Below are positions 26,010 to 33,856 of a stretch of 64,000 nucleotides of DNA, one piece after another (the stretch's first letter is position 1; the number at the start of each line of letters is the position of its first letter). The notes beneath the pieces were generated by a model, which saw only the letters and a list, made by a program, of their open reading frames with translations, did not search any database and had not been told where the DNA came from. The translations under genes were made by a program, and so were the position numbers. The stretch comes from Luteitalea sp. TBR-22 (lineage in GTDB: Bacteria; Acidobacteriota; Vicinamibacteria; Vicinamibacterales; Vicinamibacteraceae): the NCBI RefSeq assembly GCF_016865485.1, contig NZ_AP024452.1:4114501-4178500 (forward strand), written 5' to 3'.

Positions 26010-26015
26010 ACTATA
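26010..26015 (-). promoter_or_regulatory. Putative -10 of ilvA
   Basis: TATAGT on the minus strand, 10 nt before GTG 25999. Only 2 bp separate it from the GGGAGTC array, so the array occupies the spacer and -35 region. Confidence 0.5.
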
Positions 26016-26017
26016 CC

Positions 26018-26206
26018 GGGAGTCGGGAGTCGGGAGTCGGGAGGCGGGAGCCGGGAGTTGGGAGTCGGGAGGCGGGAGGCGGGAGGCGGGAGTCGGGAAT
26101 CGGGAATCGGGAAGCGGGAGTCGGGAGTCGGGAGTCGGGAATCGGGACGCGCGCCGGGTATCTGGTACCGGGCACCGGGCAGGGGGCACCGGGCACCGGC
26201 AAGGTC
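26018..26206. repeat. Longest 7-bp array: (GGGAGTC)n followed by (GCACCGG)n
   Basis: Twenty-seven successive 7-bp units in one register. Nineteen GGGAGTC-like units (variants GGGAGGC, GGGAATC, GGGAGTT, GGGAAGC) run from 26018 to 26150, followed by GCGCCGG, GTATCTG, GTACCGG, GCACCGG, GCAGGGG, GCACCGG, GCACCGG and CAAGGTC. Two unit types thus share one frame. It fills most of the ilvA/HAD interval; the rest, 26207-26288, shows nothing recognisable. Confidence 0.95.
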
Positions 26207-26288
26207 AAAGAACAAAGTACCCAGGATTGGGGCAGAAGGCAGAAGGGTCCCGGGACCTCGACCCGGGAACGAGCGCAGCCCCCGAGCC

Positions 26289-26915
26289 TCAGCCCAGGAG
26301 CAGTGCGCGGAGATCCTCGACGGTGGTGACCAGCGCGTCGGGTTCGGCAGCGCGGAGGTGGCCTTCCTCTCCGACGCCCCACGTGACGGCGCACGTGCGC
26401 AGGCCGGCAGCGCGACCGGCGGCGACGTCGCTCGGGGCATCGCCGACCATCCACGCACCGGGGCGGCCCACGCCCTTCAGCGCGTGGTGGATGACGTCGG
26501 GAGCGGGCTTGTGCGGGAAGTCGTCGGTGCCCTGCACGTGATCGAGCGCGTCGGCGATGCCGAGACGCTCGACGACGGTCCGCGCCATCCAGGAAGTCTT
26601 GGTGGTGGCCACCGCGAGCGCGTGCCCGCTGGCGCGCAGTTCCGAGAGCAGCGGCACGATGCCCGGGAACGGGCGCGTGCGGTCCGCGCAGCGCTGCGAG
26701 TAGTCGCGCCGGTACTCGGCCACCAGGTCGTCGAGGACGTCGGCCGGGGCCCAGGGCGCGTACATCTCGCGCAGCGGCTTGCCGATGAGCAGGCGCACCG
26801 CGTCGGGCGGCGGCGGTTCGGCGCCGATCACGTGGAAGCTGCGGCGGAAGGCAGCCGTGATGTCGTCGAGCGAATCCACGAGCGTCCCGTCGAGGTCGAA
26901 CACGATGGCGGTCAC
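26289..26915 (-). CDS. HAD-family phosphatase (phosphoglycolate phosphatase-like)
   Basis: 208 residues from GTG 26915. HAD motif I is FDLDGTLVDSLDDI at the extreme N terminus, motif II AVATTKTSWMAR, motif III Lys in HKPAPDVIHHAL, motif IV GDAPSDVAAGRAAGLRTCAV. The helical cap between motif I and II (AFRRSFHVIGAEPPPPDAVRLLIGKPLREMY) matches the phosphoglycolate phosphatase/PGMB group. The start was chosen because motif I begins immediately and TACAAT lies 6 nt upstream; the longer frame runs into repeats. Substrate not certain. Confidence 0.9.
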   Translation of the reverse strand: MTAIVFDLDGTLVDSLDDITAAFRRSFHVIGAEPPPPDAVRLLIGKPLREMYAPWAPADVLDDLVAEYRRDYSQRCADRTRPFPGIVPLLSELRASGHALAVATTKTSWMARTVVERLGIADALDHVQGTDDFPHKPAPDVIHHALKGVGRPGAWMVGDAPSDVAAGRAAGLRTCAVTWGVGEEGHLRAAEPDALVTTVEDLRALLLG

Positions 26916-26921
26916 CCTTGA

Positions 26922-26927
26922 ATTGTA
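26922..26927 (-). promoter_or_regulatory. -10 of the HAD gene, leaderless type
   Basis: TACAAT on the minus strand ends 6 nt before GTG 26915; no Shine-Dalgarno. Confidence 0.6.
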
Positions 26928-26960
26928 CGGGCTGATGGCGCGTGGCTGACGGCGTCCCAT

Positions 26961-26988
26961 GAGCCTTGAGCCTGAAGCCGTGCGCCTT
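26961..26988. repeat. Four heptads GAGCCTT/GAGCCTG/AAGCCGT/GCGCCTT
   Basis: Same unit types and order as the right arm of the arrays at 5083-5110 and 29330-29357, but without the left GGCTCAG arm. Confidence 0.65.
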
Positions 26989-27002
26989 CCCCAGGACGAC
27001 AA

Positions 27003-27034
27003 ACGGCCGCTCCCCTGTGCCGAGGAGCGGCCGT
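27003..27034 (-). terminator. Rho-independent terminator of metK
   Basis: ACGGCCGCTCC (27003-27013) pairs with GGAGCGGCCGT (27024-27034): perfect 11-bp stem, 10-nt loop, 28 bp after the metK stop. On the minus strand it is followed by TTTGTCG, a short T-rich tail. Confidence 0.8.
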
Positions 27035-27062
27035 GGACGTCACGCGCGAGGTGCGGCGACGC

Positions 27063-28175
<1,113 letters not shown>

Positions 28176-28300
28176 GCGGGGCTAATCCTTCAGGTGCTGC
28201 GAAAGTTGTGGGCCGGAGCTTCGCCGTGCCAGCCGTTCACGTTGTCCACCGACGCGCGCACGATCGGGCACGCGGGCGGCGGCGAGATGACGCGCCGGGC

Positions 28301-28588
28301 TCAGCTCACGCGGCGCAGCACGCCCTCGGAGCTCACGCTGGCCAGGATCTCGTCCCGGCGCACGCGCGCCTCGGTCAAGTCGTCCGTCTTGAGCGAGTGA
28401 CGAATCCGCTCCTGACGCCAGCCGTCAATGATAACCGTATACGCGATCCACCAGAACCGTCCGTTGCGCCAGAGGTGGTGGTTCTCCCCCAGGCGCTGGA
28501 AGCGACGGTCTTCCGGCGAGAGGGCGACCTGCAGCGACGGACGACGGAGCGCCGGCGTCGATTCGGTGTGGGTGGCGGAAGGGATCAT
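28301..28588 (-). CDS. Small protein resembling an integrase arm-type DNA-binding domain
   Basis: 95 residues from ATG 28588 (AGGAG upstream). The core LWRNGRFWWIAYTVIIDGWRQERIRHSLKTDDLTEARVRRDEILA has the beta-beta-beta-helix pattern of the N-terminal arm-binding domain of tyrosine recombinases (W-x-Y/F-x-V..., R-x-SL-x-T-x-D-x-x-E-A-x-x-x-R-D). No catalytic domain follows: the frame stops after SEGVLRRVS. It could be an integrase remnant or a stand-alone small DNA-binding protein. The good ribosome site and structured leader argue that it is expressed. It lies just upstream of metK on the same strand. Confidence 0.65.
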   Translation of the reverse strand: MIPSATHTESTPALRRPSLQVALSPEDRRFQRLGENHHLWRNGRFWWIAYTVIIDGWRQERIRHSLKTDDLTEARVRRDEILASVSSEGVLRRVS

Positions 28589-28589
28589 G

Positions 28590-28653
28590 GTGTCTTCTCC
28601 TGAGTTACCAAGTGAAGACACCCGGAGGCTGCGGGTTGCCCCGCCGGACACTT
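28590..28653 (-). promoter_or_regulatory. Structured 5' leader of the integrase-arm-like gene
   Basis: On the minus-strand RNA, AAGUG (28653-28649) can pair with CACUU (28614-28610), enclosing a GCGGG-GCAA-CCCGC hairpin with a GNRA loop (28644-28631). Just before the ATG, GUGUCUUC (28621-28614) pairs with GAAGACAC (28597-28590) and encloses or masks the AGGAG ribosome site. This looks like a cis-regulatory leader. I cannot assign it to a known riboswitch class. Confidence 0.5.
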
Positions 28654-28794
28654 TGTAGTTGTTCGTCTCGAACCGCATCGCCTCGGACGCCCTTGCGGGC
28701 CGCCCGGGCTGGCACCTTGGGATGTCCGCCCCAGGTTGCCGGGCCCGCGCCTGCTGCGGGCCGCTCCGGATGTCGAGGAAGACGATACCATCAC

Positions 28795-29265
28795 ATGTGG
28801 AGATACACAATCGTGGATTTAACGAATGATTCCATAACGGTGGGCGTCCGCCGGCTCGGGGACGTCCCCGAGCCCCGTTACCAGACCGTCGGCGCCGCCG
28901 CGATGGATCTGGCCGCCGCCACCGATATGACCGTCGGGCCGGGCCAACTCGCCCTGGTGCCCACCGGCCTGGTGTTCGCCGTGCCGCCCGGCCACTTCCT
29001 GGCCATCGTGGCGCGCAGTTCCCTGCCCAGGCGAGGCCTGATCGTCGCCAACGGCCTCGGCGTGCTCGACAGCGACTATCGCGGACCGGCCGACGAGGCG
29101 CGGGTGCTGGTCCTCAACTACACGCAGGCGCCGGTCGCCATCGCCAGGGGCGACCGCATCGCCCAGGCCTTCGTGCTGCGCGTGCCGCGCGTGGAGTTCG
29201 TGCCCCTCGTCCACGAGGCGGACGAGGGGTCGAGGGGGGGATTCGGGTCGACGGGAGAGAAATAG
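28795..29265 (+). CDS. dut: dUTP diphosphatase
   Basis: 156 residues. Hydrolyses dUTP to dUMP. The five trimeric dUTPase motifs are present: 1 AAMDLAAATDM, 2 ARSSLPRRG, 3 GLGVLDSDYRGP, 4 GDRIAQAFVLRV, 5 RGGFGSTG at the C terminus. Motif 1 has AMDL where AGYDL is usual. ATG 28795 gives a slightly long N terminus; no ribosome site is visible. The gene is divergent from the integrase-arm-like gene. A heptad array begins with the last base of its stop codon. Confidence 0.92.
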   Translation: MWRYTIVDLTNDSITVGVRRLGDVPEPRYQTVGAAAMDLAAATDMTVGPGQLALVPTGLVFAVPPGHFLAIVARSSLPRRGLIVANGLGVLDSDYRGPADEARVLVLNYTQAPVAIARGDRIAQAFVLRVPRVEFVPLVHEADEGSRGGFGSTGEK

Positions 29266-29357
29266 GCTCAGGGCTAGGGCTCAGGGCTCAGGGCTCAGAA
29301 AGCACACTGAACTGTTCTGGATGATCTCTGAGCCTTGAGCCTTGCGCCGTGAGCCGT
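29265..29357. repeat. 7-bp array (GGCTCAG)n with inverted right arm, copy 2
   Basis: GGCTCAG units from 29265 (the G of the dut TAG stop) to 29298, one shortened to 6 bp, then AAAGCAC-ACTGAAC, then GAGCCTT, GAGCCTT, GCGCCGT, GAGCCGT (29330-29357). The layout and the AAAGCA-N2-CTGAA core match the array at 5006-5110. It ends 5 bp before the stop of the RND gene. Confidence 0.85.
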
Positions 29358-29362
29358 CCTGC

Positions 29363-32300
29363 CTACGAGCCCGCCCGCGTCGCCGCCGGTTCCGGCAATT
29401 CGATGTGCTCGCTCGCCGGGCCATGGCTGCGCGCCTTGCTCGGGCGGCGGAACAGGCCGAACGCCCAGTCGCGGAAGCCGGCCATGATGTCGTAGATCGT
29501 CGGGATGACGAGCAGCGTGAGCACCGTCGACGTGATGACGCCGCCGATGACGGCGCGGCCGAGCGGGGCGCGGAAGTCCGCGCCTTCACCGTGGCCGATG
29601 GCGACCGGGATCATCCCGGCGACCAGCGCGAAACTGGTCATGAGGATCGGCCGCAACCGGACACGGCCGGCCTCGATCAGCGCTTCGCGTCGTTCCATCC
29701 CCTGCTCCATCGAGTACTTCGCGAAGTCGATCAGCAGGATGGCGTTCTTGGCCACGATGCCCATCAGCAGGATGACCCCGATCATGCTCATCAGGTTCAG
29801 CGTCGTGTTGGTGAACAGCATGGCGAGCATGACGCCGATCAGCGACAGCGGCAGCGACACCATGATCGCCAGCGGGTCGAGGAACGACCCGAACTGCAGC
29901 ACGAGCACGAAGTACATCAGCAGGATGGCCAGCGCCAGCGCCGCGAGGATGCCGCCGAAGACTTCTGCCTGGTCGGCCGACTCGCCACCCGTCGAGAGTT
30001 CGTAGCCCGGCGGCAACGTGACCTTCTGGTTGACCCGCGCCGTGACGTCGCTGAGCACGGAGTTGAACGACCGCCCTTCCGTGTTCGCCTCGATCTTGAT
30101 CACCCGATCCCGGTTCAGGTGATCGATGCGGGCCGGGCCGATGTTCTGCGTGAGCCGGGCCACCTGCCCCAGCGGGATCAGCACCGGCCCCTGCGGCCCC
30201 ATCACGCCGATCGGCAGCTGGTTCAGGTCGCGGATGTTCTGCCGCGACTCCGGCGCGAGGCGCACGTAGACGTCGCGCGTCTCGCCGCTCGGATCGATCC
30301 AGTCGCCCGTGTCGATGCCGGCGAAGGCCGGGCGCAGGGCCTGCGCCACCTGCCCGACCGTGATGCCCATCGAGCCTGCCAGGCCGCGATCGATCAGCAC
30401 GTCCACTTCGGGCTTGCGACCCTTGGTGGAGAGGCCGACGTCGACCGCGCCGGGCACCTGGCGCACCTCGTCGCGAATGCGCTCGGCCAGCACCGACAGC
30501 TGCTGCGCGTCGGGGCCGGTCAGCTGCAGCTGGATCTGCTTGAAGTTGCCGAAGAAGTTCGTGTTGATCCACGCCTCCACGCCACCGAGGTGCAGCAGCT
30601 TGGCGCGCAGGTCGGCCGCCACCTCCTCCTGGCGACGCGTCCGCTCGGCGCGCGGCGTCAGCTTGATGAACACGTTCCCCTCGTCGACCGACTCGGTCTG
30701 GCCACCGATGCTCGTGTAGGTGTAGGCGACCTCCGGCAGCGAGCGGGCGATGGTCGAGACCTCCTGCGTCTTCAGCCTCGTGTACTCGATGTTCGAGCCG
30801 GGCGGCGTGGTCACCACCACCTGGAACTCCGAGTTGTCCGAGACGGGCAGGAAGGCGCCGCCCACCAGGCCGAGCGCCGGCAGCGCCAGTGCGCCGACGA
30901 ACGACGCGATGGTCAGCAGCACCATCGCGAGGCGGTGCCGCAGGGCCCAGCGGATCAGCCCCTTGTACCGGTCGGCCTGTCGGTCGAACCAGCGGTTGAA
31001 CCGATCGAGCCCCCGCGAGATGAAGCTGCGCTGCTCGATCGGGATGTGCGGATCGGGCCAGTACGCCGACAGCATCGGGTCGAGCGAGAACGACACGAAC
31101 AGCGACACCAGCACCGAGCAGGCGATGGTCAGCGCGAGCGGCGCGAACCACTGCTGCGCCAGGCCGCCCATGAAGGCGATCGGCACGAACACGACGACGA
31201 TCGACAGCGTCGTGGCCGCCACCGCCAGCCCGATCTCCGACGTGCCTTCGCGGGCCGCCGTGTAGTGGTCCTTGCCCATCTCGACGTGGCGGACGATGTT
31301 CTCGCGCACGACGATCGCATCGTCGATCAGGATGCCGATGGCCAGCGACAGGCCGAGCAGCGACATCGTCTCGAGCTTGAACCCGAACATCAGCACGGTG
31401 ATGAACGAGGCCAGCACCGACACCGGCAGCGCCAGGCCGGTGATCACCGTCGAGCGCCACGAGTTCAGGAACAGGAACACCGTGATCACCGTCAGCACGG
31501 CGCCCTCGATGAGGGCCGACTGCACGCTCTCGACCGACGCCTCGACGCGCGCCCCGGCATCGCGAATCAGCTTGAGCTCGACGCCGGGCGGCAGCGTCTT
31601 CTGCACCTCGCGCACCTTCTCGATCACCGCGGCGCTCACGGTGGTCGTCGAGGCGTTGGTCGTCTTCTTGACCTCGATGCCGACGGCGTTGGCGCTGTTG
31701 AAGGCCGCGCCGGTCCGGGGCTCCTCGGCGCCGTCGTAGACGCGCGCCACGTCGGCCAGCCTGACGATGCGCCCGCCGGCCTGGCTGATGGCAATCTGCC
31801 CGAACTCGTTCGGCGTCTGCAGGCGGCCACGCAGGCGGATGGTCCGCTCGCTGATGCCGCCCTGCAGCCGTCCCACCGGCACCGCAAGGTTCTGCGACTG
31901 CAGCGCGGCGACGACCTGGCCGACGCTGACGCCGGCCGTCTGCATGGCGGTCGGGTCGATCTCGACGGTGATCTCCCGCTCGATCGCCCCGACCACCACG
32001 ACCTCCGCGACGTTGCGGATGCCGCGCAGTTCGTTGGTGACGCCCGGATCGGCGATCTGCGTGAGCTGGGCGCCCGTGAGGTTGGTCGACGTCAGCGCCA
32101 GCGTCACGATCGGGAAGTCGTTCGGGTCGAAGCGCTTGAGGATCGGCTCCTCGAGTTCCTGCGGCAGCTCGTTGCGGATCTCGGAGATCTTGTCGCGGAT
32201 CTCCTGCACCGCCTCGGCCGGCTCCTTGCCGAACTCGAACTCGGCGACGATCAGGCCGAAGCTGTCGAGCGACTGCGAGTCGAGCTTCTTCAGCCCGCTG

Positions 32301-32521
32301 ATGCTCGAGATCCCTTCCTCGATCGGATCGATCACGTCGCGCTCGACCTGGTCGGGCGACGCACCGGGGAACGGCAGCGCGACCGACACGACGGGCGGAG
32401 CGATCTCGGGGAACTCGTCGACCTCGAGCTTCAGCAGCGCGAAGAAGCCGAAGACCACGAGCGCCAGCATCGCGACGACGGTGACCGTGGGCCGCTTGAT
32501 GGCGAAATCGGAGATGAACAC
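29363..32521 (-). CDS. RND multidrug efflux permease (HAE1/AcrB family)
   Basis: 1052-residue inner-membrane proton-drug antiporter. First helix TVTVVAMLALVVFGFFALL, then two large periplasmic loops. The proton-relay residues are present: Asp pair in TM4 (GILIDDAIVVRENIVRH) and Lys in TM10 (GIVAKNAILLIDFAKY). Also GASPDQVERDVIDPIEEGI and NTSWRSTVITGLALPVSV-like segments typical of AcrB. GTG 32521 has TAAGGAG 9 nt upstream. Last gene of a tetR-OMF-MFP-RND operon; an array-filled gap of 135 bp precedes it. Expected substrates are lipophilic compounds. Confidence 0.95.
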   Translation of the reverse strand: MFISDFAIKRPTVTVVAMLALVVFGFFALLKLEVDEFPEIAPPVVSVALPFPGASPDQVERDVIDPIEEGISSISGLKKLDSQSLDSFGLIVAEFEFGKEPAEAVQEIRDKISEIRNELPQELEEPILKRFDPNDFPIVTLALTSTNLTGAQLTQIADPGVTNELRGIRNVAEVVVVGAIEREITVEIDPTAMQTAGVSVGQVVAALQSQNLAVPVGRLQGGISERTIRLRGRLQTPNEFGQIAISQAGGRIVRLADVARVYDGAEEPRTGAAFNSANAVGIEVKKTTNASTTTVSAAVIEKVREVQKTLPPGVELKLIRDAGARVEASVESVQSALIEGAVLTVITVFLFLNSWRSTVITGLALPVSVLASFITVLMFGFKLETMSLLGLSLAIGILIDDAIVVRENIVRHVEMGKDHYTAAREGTSEIGLAVAATTLSIVVVFVPIAFMGGLAQQWFAPLALTIACSVLVSLFVSFSLDPMLSAYWPDPHIPIEQRSFISRGLDRFNRWFDRQADRYKGLIRWALRHRLAMVLLTIASFVGALALPALGLVGGAFLPVSDNSEFQVVVTTPPGSNIEYTRLKTQEVSTIARSLPEVAYTYTSIGGQTESVDEGNVFIKLTPRAERTRRQEEVAADLRAKLLHLGGVEAWINTNFFGNFKQIQLQLTGPDAQQLSVLAERIRDEVRQVPGAVDVGLSTKGRKPEVDVLIDRGLAGSMGITVGQVAQALRPAFAGIDTGDWIDPSGETRDVYVRLAPESRQNIRDLNQLPIGVMGPQGPVLIPLGQVARLTQNIGPARIDHLNRDRVIKIEANTEGRSFNSVLSDVTARVNQKVTLPPGYELSTGGESADQAEVFGGILAALALAILLMYFVLVLQFGSFLDPLAIMVSLPLSLIGVMLAMLFTNTTLNLMSMIGVILLMGIVAKNAILLIDFAKYSMEQGMERREALIEAGRVRLRPILMTSFALVAGMIPVAIGHGEGADFRAPLGRAVIGGVITSTVLTLLVIPTIYDIMAGFRDWAFGLFRRPSKARSHGPASEHIELPEPAATRAGS

Positions 32522-32540
32522 TGCAGGGTCTCCTTACAGA

Positions 32541-32659
32541 TTCCGGGTACCGGGCACCGGGAACCGGGCACCGGGCGACGCATCGCCCGGACCGCACCGC
32601 CCCCGATCCCACTGCCAATGCCGACTGCCGACTGCCGACTGCCGACTGCCGTTCGCCTA
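32541..32659. repeat. Mixed 7-bp array: (TACCGGG)n ... (CTGCCGA)n
   Basis: Five ACCGGG-type heptads (32541-32575), 42 bp of less regular sequence from 32576, then ACTGCCA/ATGCCGA and four CTGCCG-type units (from 32611 to 32652). The first CTGCCGA unit starts 49 bp (7x7) after the last ACCGGG unit, so both blocks share one register. The final heptad TCGCCTA contains the stop codon (32657-32659) of the MFP gene. Confidence 0.9.
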
Positions 32660-33856
32660 CGACTTGGGCGCGGCCGATGCCGGCGTCGCGGCCGGGGCGG
32701 CGGCCTGCGATCGGTCGGTGACGCGCACCTGCGTGCCGGGTGTCACGCCCTGCGCCACGCCGGTCAGCAGCACGTCGCCGTCGGCGAGTCCCTCCACCAC
32801 CTCGGCCCGCTCGTTCTGCGCGTCCACCAGGCCGAGCCGCACGCTGACCTTCTCGACCTTGCCGCCGCGGATGCGCAACACCGACGGCTGCGTCTCCGGG
32901 TCGGCGATCACGCTGAGCGGCAACACCAGGCCGCGACGCTCCTCCTGGGTGACGCGCCCGTCGGCGAAGAGCCCCGCCACCAGCCGACCGCTACGGTTGT
33001 CGACGGTGACCCAGATCGGCACCTGACGCGTGGTGGGGTCCGCGGTCGGGCTGACGCGCTCGATGCGGCCGGTGAACGCCTGGTCGGGATAGCCGCGCAC
33101 CTGGAAGGTCACCTGCGCCCCCACGCGCACCGCGGCCAGCGACTCGGACGGCACCGACGCCTCCAACTGGATGCTGGTCGGGTCGACGATCGTGTACAGC
33201 GCCGTGCCCGGCGCCACGACGTCGCCGGCGTTGACGGGACGCTCGGCCACCACGCCGCTGATCGGCGCGGTGACCGTCGCATCGCCGAGCGCCTCGCGCG
33301 CGTTCAGCAGGCGGCTGCGGGCCCCGGCGACCTCGGACTCGAGGCGCACCACCTCGTTGCGCGCGGCTTCGACGGCGCGCTCCGCCACGGCGCCGGCCGA
33401 GACGAGCTTCTCGGCGCGGGCCAGTTCGCGCTTGGCGAGCTCGAGCGCCTGCTCCTGCGAGCGCACCGACGACTCGGCCGAGGTGACGGCCTCGCCGGCC
33501 GTGCGCGCTTCGATGCGCGCGAGCACCTGTCCGCGCCGGACGGCCTGGCCCTGCTCGGCCGAGACCGACAGGACCGAGCCGCCGACCTCGGCCCGCACGG
33601 TGGCCTGGTCCTTGGGCGCGAGGGTGCCGGAGATCACCGGTCCGGTGCGGATGTCGTCAAGCGTGACGCGCACCGTGTTCTCCTTGCCGATGTCGAGCAC
33701 GGGCGGCGCCGCGGGCGCGGCGGCCTTGGCCTCCGCTTCCTTGGCCGCGCCATTGCCGCAGCCGGCGGCGAGCACGAGCGTGGCGGCCACTCCGGCGAGC
33801 GCCGCGGTCAGGTCGATGCGGCGGTGCCGCGCATGTGCGTTCATCACGTTCCTCAT
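32657..33856 (-). CDS. RND efflux periplasmic adaptor (MFP/AcrA family) lipoprotein
   Basis: 399 residues from ATG 33856, which overlaps the OMF stop (ATGA). Lipoprotein signal with lipobox VLAAGC (Cys ~33). Domain order is biotinyl-lipoyl (GPVISGTLAPKDQATVRAEVGGSVLSV ... GQAVRRGQVLARI), alpha-hairpin (~115-190), second lipoyl half (ATVTAPISGVVAERPVNAGDVVAPGTALY), beta-barrel (VRVGAQVTFQVRGYPDQAFTGRI) and membrane-proximal domain. Links the permease to the TolC-like channel. The C-terminal tail is Ala/Pro-rich and its stop codon lies inside a heptad array. Confidence 0.93.
   Translation of the reverse strand: MRNVMNAHARHRRIDLTAALAGVAATLVLAAGCGNGAAKEAEAKAAAPAAPPVLDIGKENTVRVTLDDIRTGPVISGTLAPKDQATVRAEVGGSVLSVSAEQGQAVRRGQVLARIEARTAGEAVTSAESSVRSQEQALELAKRELARAEKLVSAGAVAERAVEAARNEVVRLESEVAGARSRLLNAREALGDATVTAPISGVVAERPVNAGDVVAPGTALYTIVDPTSIQLEASVPSESLAAVRVGAQVTFQVRGYPDQAFTGRIERVSPTADPTTRQVPIWVTVDNRSGRLVAGLFADGRVTQEERRGLVLPLSVIADPETQPSVLRIRGGKVEKVSVRLGLVDAQNERAEVVEGLADGDVLLTGVAQGVTPGTQVRVTDRSQAAAPAATPASAAPKS

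Noticed and set aside
28176-28300. SAM-responsive riboswitch directly before metK
   Set aside because: No match to the cores of SAM classes I could recall; only a Shine-Dalgarno was identifiable.
28301-28588. Prophage or integrated element marked by an integrase
   Set aside because: Only an arm-like domain is present, with no catalytic recombinase domain, attachment repeats, phage genes or composition change around it.
28590-28690. Cyclic-di-GMP-I (GEMM) or SAM riboswitch upstream of the metK neighbourhood
   Set aside because: A GNRA-capped hairpin is present, but the conserved GEMM or SAM aptamer core sequences are not; I left it as an unassigned structured leader.
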